A stretch of 27,235 nt of DNA, from NCBI RefSeq assembly GCF_000003605.2, contig NW_003143419.1, positions 1-27,235 on the forward strand, read 5' to 3'. Under the pieces are notes generated by a model, which saw only the letters and a program-made list of their open reading frames with translations, made no database searches and was not told the DNA's origin. The DNA comes from Saccoglossus kowalevskii. Its lineage: Eukaryota > Hemichordata > Enteropneusta > Harrimaniidae. Below are positions 1 to 5,905 of the stretch, one piece after another. How positions within the stretch are numbered: the stretch's first letter is position 1; each line of letters opens with the position of its first letter. The position numbers and the translations under genes were made by a program.

Positions 1-56
1 GGTTAGGACATTGCCTTGTGGCCGCAATAACCCAGGTTCGAATCCTGGTCTCGGCA
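1..56 (+). tRNA. tRNA-His(GTG)-like, 5'-truncated by window edge
   Basis: The first 16 nt lie outside the window. Anticodon GTG at 18-20. Position 31 is C (TTGCC), so the last anticodon-stem pair is C31:C39. T arm and T5:T68-type 3' acceptor strand (TCTCGGC) are as in the consensus. Class A3 spacer follows. Same lineage as the copy at 4075. Confidence 0.75.
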
Positions 57-247
57 GATTGTGCTATATGTAGTTTTTGTTGTTTTGCGTCGTATTTTGG
101 AATTCTTCATTCAATTTTTAATTCCAGGGTAACAGGTTAGCAAACATAATCATGCAGTCATCAAAAACTGTAGAATAAATGCAAGATCAATGCACTATAC
201 TTATTCGTTGCGTCGTGAGTAACACGTAATACGAACATGACTGGCTA

Positions 248-319
248 GACGTGATCGTCTAGTGGTTAGGACATTCCGTTGTGGCCACAATAACCCAGGT
301 TCAAATCCTGGTTTCGGCA
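248..319 (+). tRNA. tRNA-His(GTG)-like, degenerate (gacgtga type)
   Basis: Anticodon GTG at 281-283. Acceptor begins GACGTGA, losing pair 2:71. Anticodon stem TTCCG/CACAA has two mismatches, the T loop is TTCAAAT, and the 3' strand is TTTCGGC. Class D spacer follows. Probably a pseudogene; twin of the copy at 4338. Confidence 0.55.
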
Positions 320-516
320 GATTGTGCGATATATCGTTGATTTGTTGTTTTGTGTCGTATTTTGGCATTCTACATTCAATTCCATTTCAGAGTGACAGGT
401 TAGCAAACATATTCACGCAGTCATCATAAATTGTAGATTAAAAGCAAGATCAATGCACTATACTAATTCGTTCGTCGCTTACTGAGTAGCACGTAATCCG
501 AACATGACTCTAGTTA
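320..516 (+). repeat. Spacer, class D (representative)
   Basis: 197 bp, the longest spacer class member. Marked by gatttgttgttttgtg, ggcattc (loses the EcoRI site and weakens the central hairpin), gagtgacagg and catattcacg. It follows mainly bodies whose acceptor 3' strand is TTTCGGC. This copy has the extra ttcg giving a 269-bp unit. Confidence 0.75.
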
Positions 517-588
517 GCCGTGATCGTCTAGTGGTTAGGACATTGCGTTGTGGTGGCAATAACCTAAGTTCGAATCCTGGTCTCGGCA
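517..588 (+). tRNA. tRNA-His(GTG)-like, degenerate
   Basis: Anticodon GTG at 550-552, but 38-39 are TG instead of CC, so G31 faces G39. The 5' T stem is CTAAG, mismatching CCTGG and altering the B box. An A1 spacer with ttgttg replacing the T5 run follows, leaving only a T4 terminator. Confidence 0.55.
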
Positions 589-778
589 GATTGTGCTATA
601 TGTAGTTGTTGTTGTTTTGCGTCGTATTTTGGAATTCTACATTCAATTTTAATTCCAGGGTAACAGGTTGGCAAACATAATCACGCAGTCATCAAAAACT
701 GTGGATTAAATGCAAGATCATTGCACTATACTTATTCGTCGCTTACTGAGTAGCACGTAATCCGAACATGACTGGCTA

Positions 779-850
779 GCCGTGATCGTCTAGTGGTTAG
801 GACATTGCGTTGTGTTCGCAATAACCCAGTTTCGAATCCTGGTCTCGGCA
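779..850 (+). tRNA. tRNA-His(GTG)-like, loop variant
   Basis: Anticodon GTG at 812-814. The loop is TTGTGTT (37-38 changed from GC to TT), and the 5' T stem is CCAGT, breaking pair 53:61 and the first B-box base. Class C spacer with a T7 run at 865-871. Confidence 0.6.
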
Positions 851-864
851 GATTGTGCGATATG

Positions 865-871
865 TTTTTTT
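865..871 (+). terminator. Pol III T7 terminator, class C spacer (representative)
   Basis: Seven Ts start 14 nt after the body ending at 850. This is the strongest terminator type in the array, shared by class C spacers such as those after 4833, 7594, 11203, 15267 and 18068. Confidence 0.6.
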
Positions 872-1045
872 ATTGTTTTGAGTCGTATTTTGGAATTCTA
901 CATTCAATTCTATTCCAGGGTAACAGGTTAGTAAACATAATCACGCAGTCATCATCAACTGTGGATTAAATGCAAGATCAATGCACTATAATTATTCGTC
1001 GCTTACTGAGTAACACGTAATCCGAACATGACTGGCTAGCCGTGA

Positions 1046-1056
1046 TCGTCTAGTGG
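1046..1056 (+). promoter_or_regulatory. Pol III A box (reference copy)
   Basis: TCGTCTAGTGG covers tRNA positions 8-19 and fits the internal A box of eukaryotic tRNA genes. The same element is at the same offset in nearly all units. Copies at 4833, 11203 and 16806 change it to TCGTCTCGTGG, and 6094 and 8646 to TCGTCTTGTGG. Confidence 0.75.
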
Positions 1057-1088
1057 TTAGGACATTGCGTTGTGGCCGCAATAACCCA

Positions 1089-1099
1089 GGTTCGAATCC
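1089..1099 (+). promoter_or_regulatory. Pol III B box (reference copy)
   Basis: GGTTCGAATCC matches the TFIIIC-binding B-box consensus GGTTCGANTCC exactly. By my reading about 90 of the 107 bodies that include this position keep the 11-mer unchanged, giving one B box roughly every 260 bp. Confidence 0.8.
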
Positions 1100-1110
1100 T
1101 GGTCTCGGCA

Positions 1111-1302
1111 GATTGTGCTATATGTAGTTTTTGTTGTTTTGCGTCGTATTTTGGAATTCTACATTCAATTTTAATTCCAGGGTAACGGGTTAGCAAACAT
1201 AATCATGCAGTCATCATAAACTGTAGATTAAATGCAAGATCATTGCACTATACTTATTCGTCGCTTACTGAGTAGCACGTAATCCGAACATGACTCTAGT
1301 TA
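1111..1302 (+). repeat. Spacer, class A2 (representative class A)
   Basis: The class begins gattgtgctatatgtag followed by T5. Its centre has an inverted repeat: TGGAATT at 1152-1158 pairs with AATTCCA at 1173-1179 (7-bp stem, 14-nt loop). Next come cgggttagcaaac, catgcagtcatc, and a short dyad TGCAA-gatca-TTGCA at 1233-1247. No reading frame or second RNA gene is visible. It is the commonest spacer after GTG bodies. Confidence 0.8.
1128..1132 (+). terminator. Pol III T5 terminator, class A spacer (representative)
   Basis: Five Ts start 17 nt after A73, followed by T4 at 1137-1140. Runs of four or more Ts in the non-template strand end Pol III transcription. This arrangement recurs in every class A and E spacer, so a primary transcript would have a trailer of about 17-22 nt. 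Confidence 0.65.
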
Positions 1303-1374
1303 CCCGTGATCGTTTAGTGGTTAGGACATTTCGTTATGGCCACAATAACCCAGGTTCGAATCCTGGTCTCGGCA
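1303..1374 (+). tRNA. tRNA-His(ATG)-like, degenerate
   Basis: Anticodon ATG at 1336-1338. The body starts with C instead of G (1:72 lost), C12 is T, and the anticodon stem TTTCG/CACAA has two mismatches. Class S spacer follows, so the next body is only 225 bp on. Probably not a functional tRNA. Confidence 0.55.
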
Positions 1375-1527
1375 GATTGTGCGATATGTCGTTGTTTTGT
1401 TGTTTTAAGTCGTATTTTGGGATTCTACATTCAATTCTATTCCAGGTAACAGGTTCGCAAACAAAATCAATGCACTATACTTGCTTTTCGTTTACATGAT
1501 TCTTGGAAATTCGAACATGTCTGACTA

Positions 1528-1599
1528 GCCGTGATCGTCTAGTGGTTAGGACATTGCGTTGTGGCCGCAATACCCTAGGTTCGAATCCTGGTCTCGGCA
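1528..1599 (+). tRNA. tRNA-His(GTG)-like
   Basis: Anticodon GTG at 1561-1563. The variable loop is TACC, and the 5' T stem is CTAGG, which pairs with CCTGG through a T50:G64 wobble. An A1 spacer with an enlarged T7 run follows. Heads a block recurring at 22109. Confidence 0.72.
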
Positions 1600-1788
1600 G
1601 ATTGTGCTATATGTAGTTTTTTTGTTTTGCGTCGTATTTTGGAATTCTACATTCAATTTTAATTCCAGGGTAACAGGTTGGCAAACATAATCACGCAGTC
1701 ATCATAAACTGTAGATTAAATGCAAGATCAATGCACTATACTTATTCGTTGCTTCCTGAGTAACACGTAATACGAACATGACTGGCTA

Positions 1789-1860
1789 GCCGTGATCGTC
1801 TAGTGGTTAGCACATTGCGTTGTGGCCGCAATAACCGAGGTTCGAATCCTGGTCTAGGCA
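1789..1860 (+). tRNA. tRNA-His(GTG)-like, TCTAGGC type
   Basis: Anticodon GTG at 1822-1824. D stem GTCT/GCAC has a C12:C23 mismatch, the T stem CGAGG/CCTGG has G50:G64, and the 3' acceptor TCTAGGC adds a 4:69 mismatch next to T5:T68. Class E spacer. Likely pseudogene. Confidence 0.55.
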
Positions 1861-2050
1861 GATTGTGCGATATGTCGTTTTTGTTGTTTTGCGTCGTATT
1901 TGGGAATTCTTCATTCAATTTTAATTCCAGGGTAACAGGTTAGCAAACATAATCATGCAGTCATCATGAACTGTGGATTAAATGCAAGATCAATGCACTA
2001 TACTTATTCGTTGCTTCCTGAGTAACACGTAATACGAACATGACTGGCTA
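1861..2050 (+). repeat. Spacer, class E (representative)
   Basis: Starts gcgatatgtcg then T5 and carries tttgggaattcttc. It follows bodies with D-stem GCAC and 3' acceptor TCTAGGC (1789, 16055, 20320, 21106, 22371, 23910), so body and spacer are linked markers of one unit lineage. Confidence 0.75.
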
Positions 2051-2122
2051 GCCGTGATCGTCTAGTGGTTAGGACATTGCGTTGTGGCCGCAATAACCCA
2101 GGTTCGAATCCTGGTCTCGGCA
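2051..2122 (+). tRNA. tRNA-His(GTG)-like, consensus copy
   Basis: Anticodon GTG at 2084-2086; no difference from the reference body. Class A1 spacer in which ggttggcaaac reads ggtgagcaaac. Confidence 0.83.
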
Positions 2123-2314
2123 GATTGTGCTATATGTAGTTTTTGTTGTTTTGCGTCGTATTTTGGAATTCTACATTCAATTTTAATTCCAGGGTAACAG
2201 GTGAGCAAACATAATCACGCAGTCATCATAAACTGTAGATTAAATGCAAGATCATTGCACTATACTTATTCGTCGCTTACTGAGTAGCACGTAATCCGAA
2301 CATGACTCTAGTTA

Positions 2315-2386
2315 GCCGTGATCGTCTAGTGGTTAGGACATTTCGTTATGGCCACAATAACCCAGGTTCGAATCCTGGTCTCGGCA
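2315..2386 (+). tRNA. tRNA-His(ATG)-like, ATG-subfamily reference
   Basis: Anticodon ATG at 2348-2350. Differs from the GTG consensus at three places: G29 to T, G34 to A, G40 to A. The stem TTTCG/CACAA keeps 27:43, 28:42 and 31:39, but 29:41 (T:C) and 30:40 (C:A) are unpaired. Acceptor, D and T arms are as in the consensus. An A34 tRNA-His would become inosine-34 if edited, which pairs with CAU, CAC and also Gln CAA, so activity would be hazardous. Likely pseudogene or untranslated transcript. Class S spacer. Confidence 0.62.
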
Positions 2387-2539
2387 GATTGTGCGATATG
2401 TCGTTGTTTTGTTGTTTTAAGTCGTATTTTGGGATTCTACATTCAATTCTATTCCAGGTAACAGGTTCGCAAACAAAATTAATGCACTGTACTTGATTTT
2501 CGTTTACATGATTCTTGGAAATTCGAACATGTCTGACTA
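2387..2539 (+). repeat. Spacer, class S (short, representative)
   Basis: 153 bp against about 190 in class A. Relative to long spacers it lacks exactly 37 bp, spanning one copy of a direct repeat ATCA (long form ...cataATCAcgcag...gcaagATCAatgcac, short form ...caaaATCAatgcac). Its 3' third (gcttttcgtttacatgattc type) has also diverged. It normally follows ATG bodies. Confidence 0.8.
2407..2418 (+). terminator. Pol III double T4 terminator, class S spacer (representative)
   Basis: Two T4 runs (2407-2410 and 2415-2418) separated by GTTG, 20 and 28 nt after the ATG body ending at 2386. Weaker than the T5 and T7 forms. The 217-bp units (e.g. after 13514) lose 8 bp here and keep one T4. Confidence 0.5.
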
Positions 2540-2611
2540 GCCGTGATCGTCTAGTGGTTAGGACATTGCGTTGTGGCCGCAATAACCTAGGTTCGAATCC
2601 TGGTTTCGGCA
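2540..2611 (+). tRNA. tRNA-His(GTG)-like
   Basis: Anticodon GTG at 2573-2575. T stem CTAGG/CCTGG (one wobble); 3' acceptor TTTCGGC gives a G6:T67 wobble. The spacer is a hybrid: class A start, then class C features (ggttagtaaac, catcaactgtgg) from about 2691. Confidence 0.7.
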
Positions 2612-2801
2612 GATTGTGCTATATGTAGTTTTTGTTGTTTTGCGTCGTATTTTGGAATTCTACATTCAATTTTAATTCCAGGGTAACAGGTTAGTAAACA
2701 TAATCGCGCAGTCATCATCAACTGTGGATTAAATGCAAGATCAATGCACTATAATTATTCGTCGCTTACTGAGTAACACGTAATCCGAACATGACTGGCT
2801 A

Positions 2802-2873
2802 GCCGTGATCGTCTAGTGTTTAGGACATTGCGTTGTGGCCGCAATAACCCAGGTTCGAATCCTGGTCTCGGCA
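2802..2873 (+). tRNA. tRNA-His(GTG)-like
   Basis: Anticodon GTG at 2835-2837. Single change: the D loop has T at invariant G19 (AGTGTTTA), which would weaken the G19:C56 tertiary pair and the A box. A1 spacer. Confidence 0.72.
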
Positions 2874-3063
2874 GATTGTGCTATATGTAGTTTTTGTTGT
2901 TTTGCGTCGTATTTTGGAATTCTATATTCAACTTTAATTCCAGGGTAACAGGTTGGCAAACATAATCACGCAGTCATCAAAAACTGTACATTAAATGCAA
3001 GATCAATGCACTATACTTATTCGTTGCTTCTTGAGAAACACGTAATACGAACATGACTGGCTA

Positions 3064-3133
3064 GACGTGATCGTCTAGTGGTTAGCACATTGCGTTGTGG
3101 CCGCAATAACCGAGGTTCGAATCCTGTCTAGCA
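3064..3133 (+). pseudogene. tRNA-His(GTG) pseudogene, 70 nt
   Basis: Anticodon GTG at 3097-3099, but two single-base deletions near 3126-3131 shorten the 3' half (cctg-tcta-gca). Also GACGTGA start, D stem GCAC and T stem CGAGG. The acceptor cannot form. Class E spacer, itself with small deletions. Confidence 0.8.
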
Positions 3134-3320
3134 GATTGTGCGATACGTCGTTTTGTTGTTTTGCGTCGTATTTGGTTATTCTTCATTCATTTAATTCCAG
3201 GGTAACAGGTTAGCAAACATAATCATGCAGTCATCATGAACTGTGGATTAAATGCAAGATCAATGCACTATACTTATTCGTTGCTTCCTCAGTAACACGT
3301 AATACGAACATGACTGGCTA

Positions 3321-3392
3321 GCCGTGATCGTCTAGTGGTTAGGACATTGCGTTGTGGCCGCAATAACCCAGGTTCGAATCCTGGTCTCGGCA
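3321..3392 (+). tRNA. tRNA-His(GTG)-like, consensus copy
   Basis: Anticodon GTG at 3354-3356; identical to the reference. The A1 spacer has the T-run interrupted to tttcgttgtttt, leaving a downstream T4 as terminator. Confidence 0.83.
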
Positions 3393-3584
3393 GATTGTGC
3401 TATATGTAGTTTTCGTTGTTTTGCGTCGTATTTTGGAATTCTACATTCAATTTTAATTCCAGGGTAACAGGTTGGCAAACATAATCACGCAGTCATCATA
3501 AACTGTAGATTAAATGCAAGATCATTGAACTATACTTATTCGTCGCTTACTGAGTAGCACGTAATCCGAACATGACTCTAGTTA

Positions 3585-3656
3585 GCCGTGATCGTCTAGT
3601 GGTTAGGACATTTCGTTATGGCCACAATAACCCAGGTTCGAATCCTGGTCTCGGCA
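3585..3656 (+). tRNA. tRNA-His(ATG)-like
   Basis: Anticodon ATG at 3618-3620; identical to the 2315 body. Class S spacer with gcgatatggcg. Confidence 0.6.
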
Positions 3657-3809
3657 GATTGTGCGATATGGCGTTGTTTTGTTGTTTTAAGTCGTATTTT
3701 GGGATTCTACATTCAATTCTATTCCAGGTAACAGGTTCGCAAACAAAATCAATGCACTATACTTGATTTTCGTTTACATGATTCTTGGAAATTCGAACAT
3801 GTCTGACTA

Positions 3810-3881
3810 GCCGTAATCGTCTAGTGGTTAGGACATTGCGTTGTGGCCGCAATAACCTAGGTTCGAAACCTGGTCTCGGCG
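3810..3881 (+). tRNA. tRNA-His(GTG)-like, discriminator G
   Basis: Anticodon GTG at 3843-3845. G6 is A (6:67 lost beside T5:T68), the T loop is TTCGAAA, the T stem CTAGG, and position 73 is G instead of A. Class C spacer with small extra repeats (ttctattctattc). Weak candidate. Confidence 0.58.
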
Positions 3882-4074
3882 GATTGTGCGATATGTTTTT
3901 TTATTGTTTTGAGTCGTAATTTGGAAATCTACACTCAATTCTATTCTATTCTAGGGTAACAGGTTAGTAAACTTAATCACGCAGTCATCATAAACTGTGG
4001 ATTAAATGCAAGATCAATGCACTATAATTATTCGTCGCTTACTGATTATCATGTAATCCGAACATGACTGGCTA

Positions 4075-4146
4075 GCCGTGATCGTCTAGTGGTTAGGACA
4101 TTGCCTTGTGGCCGCAATAACCCAGGTTCGAATCCTGGTCTCGGCA
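4075..4146 (+). tRNA. tRNA-His(GTG)-like
   Basis: Anticodon GTG at 4108-4110. C31 (TTGCC) faces C39, as in the truncated copy at the window start. Class A3 spacer. Begins the block that repeats 1-544. Confidence 0.7.
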
Positions 4147-4337
4147 GATTGTGCTATATGTAGTTTTTGTTGTTTTGCGTCGTATTTTGGAATTCTTCAT
4201 TCAATTTTTAATTCCAGGGTAACAGGTTAGCAAACATAATCATGCAGTCATCAAAAACTGTAGAATAAATGCAAGATCAATGCACTATACTTATTCGTTG
4301 CGTCGTGAGTAACACGTAATACGAACATGACTGGCTA

Positions 4338-4409
4338 GACGTGATCGTCTAGTGGTTAGGACATTCCGTTGTGACCACAATAACCCAGGTTCAAATCCTG
4401 GTTTCGGCA
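4338..4409 (+). tRNA. tRNA-His(GTG)-like, degenerate (gacgtga type)
   Basis: Anticodon GTG at 4371-4373. Twin of 248 with one further change, G37 to A. Stem TTCCG/CACAA, T loop TTCAAAT, 3' strand TTTCGGC. Class D spacer, 269-bp unit. Confidence 0.52.
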
Positions 4410-4606
4410 GATTGTGCGATATATCGTTGATTTGTTGTTTTGTGTCGTATTTTGGCATTCTACATTCAATTCCATTTCAGAGTGACAGGTTAGCAAACAT
4501 ATTCACGCAGTCATCATAAATTGTAGATTAAATGCAAGATCAATGCACTATACTAATTCGTTCGTCGCTTACTGAGTAGCACGTAATCCGAACATGACTC
4601 TAGTTA

Positions 4607-4678
4607 GCCGTGATCGTCTAGTGGTTAGGACATTCCGCTATGGCCACAATAACCCAGGTTCGAATCCTGGGCTCGGCA
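4607..4678 (+). tRNA. tRNA-His(ATG)-like, CTATG loop
   Basis: Anticodon ATG at 4640-4642 with C32. Stem TTCCG/CACAA has two mismatches; 3' acceptor GCTCGGC also loses 7:66. A 154-bp S-type spacer (cttttccagggtaac). Same lineage as 10977. Confidence 0.52.
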
Positions 4679-4832
4679 GATTGTGCGATGTGTTGTTGTT
4701 TTGTTGTTTTAAGTCGTATTTTGGGATTCTACATTCAATTCTTTTCCAGGGTAACAGGTTCGCAAACAAAATCAATGCACTATACTTGCTTTTCGTTTAC
4801 ATGATTCTTGGAAATTCGAACCTGTCTGGCTA

Positions 4833-4904
4833 GCCGTGATCGTCTCGTGGTTAGGACATTGCGTTGTGGCCGCAATAACCCAGGTTCGAATCCTGGTCTT
4901 GGCA
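4833..4904 (+). tRNA. tRNA-His(GTG)-like, A14C
   Basis: Anticodon GTG at 4866-4868. The invariant A14 is C (GTCTCGTGG), damaging A box and D loop; TCTTGGC gives a G4:T69 wobble. Class C spacer with the 11-bp deletion. Twins at 11203 and 16806. Confidence 0.6.
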
Positions 4905-5081
4905 GACTGTGCGATATGTTTTTTTATTGTTTTGAGTCGTATTTTGGAATTCTACATTCAATTCTATTCCAGGGTAAACATAATCACGCAGTCATCATCA
5001 ACTGTGGATTAAATGCAAGATCAATGCACTATACTCATTCGTTGCTTCCCGAGTAACACGTAATCCGAACATGACTGGCTA
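4905..5081 (+). repeat. Spacer, class C with 11-bp deletion
   Basis: Class C T7 spacer in which gtaacaggttagtaaaca has collapsed to gtaaaca (about 4975), removing 11 bp between GTAA direct repeats. The 249-bp unit recurs after 11203 and 16806, marking common descent of those three blocks. Confidence 0.75.
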
Positions 5082-5153
5082 GCCGTGATCGTCTAGTGGT
5101 TAGGACATTGCGTTGTGGCCGCAATAACCCAGGTTCGAATCCTGGTCTCGGCA
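5082..5153 (+). tRNA. tRNA-His(GTG)-like, consensus copy with S spacer
   Basis: Anticodon GTG at 5115-5117; identical to the reference, but followed by the short S spacer normally found behind ATG bodies, so an exchange of body and spacer is likely. Twin at 7107. Confidence 0.82.
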
Positions 5154-5306
5154 GATTGTGCGATATGTCGTTGTTTTGTTGTTTTAAGTCGTATTTTGGG
5201 ATTCTACATTCAATTCTATTCCAGGTAACAGGTTCGCAAACAAAATCAATGCACTATACTTGCTTTTCATTTACATGATTCTTGGAAATTCGAACATGTC
5301 TGACTA

Positions 5307-5378
5307 GCCGTGATCGTCAAGTGGTTAGGACATTGCGTTGTGGCCGCAATAACCTAGGTTCGAATCCTGGTCTCGGCA
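5307..5378 (+). tRNA. tRNA-His(GTG)-like, T13A
   Basis: Anticodon GTG at 5340-5342. D stem GTCA/GGAC loses 13:22; T stem CTAGG. A1 spacer with ttgttg in place of T5. Confidence 0.66.
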
Positions 5379-5568
5379 GATTGTGCTATATGTAGTTGTT
5401 GTTGTTTTGCGTCGTATTTTGGAATTCTACATTCAATTTTAATTCCAGGGTAACAGGTTGGCAAACATAATCACGCAGTCATCATAAACTGTGGATTAAA
5501 TGCAATATCATTGCACTATAATTATTCGTCGCTTACTGAGTAACATGTAATCCGAACATGACTGGCTA

Positions 5569-5640
5569 GCCGTGATCGTCTAGTGGTTAGGACATTGCGT
5601 TGTGGCCGCAATAACCCAGGTTCGAATCCTGGTTTCGGCA
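5569..5640 (+). tRNA. tRNA-His(GTG)-like
   Basis: Anticodon GTG at 5602-5604. Consensus except 3' acceptor TTTCGGC (G6:T67 wobble). Class D spacer with gttgacttgctg. Confidence 0.74.
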
Positions 5641-5833
5641 GATTGTGCGATATGTTGTTGACTTGCTGTTTTGTGTCGTATTTTGGCATTCTACATTCAT
5701 TTTCATATCAGAGTGACAGGTTAGCAAACATATTCACGCAGTCATCATAAACTGTAGATTAAATGCGAGATCAATGCACTATACTTATTCGTCGCTTACT
5801 GAGTAGCACGTAATACGAACATGACTCTAGTCA

Positions 5834-5905
5834 TCCGTGATCGTCTAGTGGTTATGACATTCTGTTATGGCCACAATAACCCAGGTTCGAATCCTGGACT
5901 CGGCA
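5834..5905 (+). tRNA. tRNA-His(ATG)-like, degenerate
   Basis: Anticodon ATG at 5867-5869. The stem TTCTG/CACAA has only the 29:41 mismatch, better than TTTCG forms. But T1, T22 and 3' strand ACTCGGC break 1:72, 13:22 and 7:66. Class C' spacer. Twin at 8386. Confidence 0.5.

Larger units (their letters stand above)
1..544 (+). repeat. Higher-order block copy 1 (partner 4091-4634)
   Basis: Offset 4090. I found only two substitutions (283 g versus 4373 a, and aaaagcaag versus aaatgcaag near 442/4532). Similarity drops inside the third body, where 545 is g and 4635 is c. Its left limit is the window edge. Confidence 0.9.
1039..1110 (+). tRNA. tRNA-His(GTG)-like, consensus copy (reference)
   Basis: This copy serves as the reference. 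If expressed and mature it would read His codons CAC/CAU. The cloverleaf folds: acceptor GCCGTGA/TCTCGGC with only 5:68 (T:T) unpaired; D stem GTCT/GGAC; anticodon stem TTGCG/CGCAA; loop TTGTGGC with GTG at 1072-1074; variable TAAC; T stem CCAGG/CCTGG with loop TTCGAAT; A73 at 1110. There is no intron, no CCA and no encoded G-1 (the preceding base is A), so G-1 would have to be added by a Thg1-type enzyme as in normal eukaryotic tRNA-His. The A box is at 1046-1056, the B box at 1089-1099, and T5 terminator 17 nt downstream. The 5:68 mismatch is absent from tRNA-His genes I know (A68 expected) and raises doubt about function. Class A2 spacer follows. Confidence 0.85.
1021..2685 (+). repeat. Higher-order block (partner about 21612-23267)
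   Basis: Offset 20591 shifting to 20581-20582 after about 10 bp lost in the S spacer at 21966-22108. Body order is consensus, ATG, CTAGG, TCTAGGC, consensus or near, ATG, CTAGG in both. Shows long-range exchange across most of the array. Confidence 0.8.
4607..5153 (+). repeat. Three-copy block (also 10977-11523 and 16580-17126)
   Basis: Offsets 6370 and 5603. Each copy has an ATG body, a 154-bp S spacer with cttttccaggg, a C14 body and a class C spacer with the 11-bp loss. Confidence 0.82.

Noticed and set aside
1154..1159. EcoRI site periodicity as a functional element
   Set aside because: GAATTC is part of the spacer hairpin and only useful as a restriction marker; it is lost in classes S and D.
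1233..1247. TGCAA-gatca-TTGCA dyad as a protein-binding site
   Set aside because: A five-base inverted repeat present only where the text reads gatcattgc; the gatcaatgc form shortens it to four. No family match I can defend.
1249..1256. TATA-like ctatac about 54 bp upstream of each body as a Pol III upstream promoter
   Set aside because: It is too far from the start compared with the usual -25 to -30 region, and it varies (ctataa, ctatac) with spacer class. I cannot separate it from shared descent.
2346..2582. Minus-strand frames with GFEPGLLWP (2346-2582, 22928-23164, 24866-25069, 26387-26596)
   Set aside because: This is the reverse-strand reading of the same tRNA body; such peptides are a well-known artefact of tRNA genes called as proteins.
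3064..3133. Intron-bearing or nonstandard tRNA
   Set aside because: The length difference is explained by two single-base deletions in the 3' half; no insertion is present after position 37 in any copy.
4594..5056. Short open reading frames with a recurring NNPGSNPGLGRL motif (e.g. 1290-1499, 4594-4833, 4808-5056, 11178-11426, 16781-17029)
   Set aside because: The motif is the translation of the tRNA T arm and 3' acceptor strand. Frames begin at the catgac before the body, run 60-82 codons and stop at the next spacer feature; they are not conserved as protein and overlap an RNA gene throughout.
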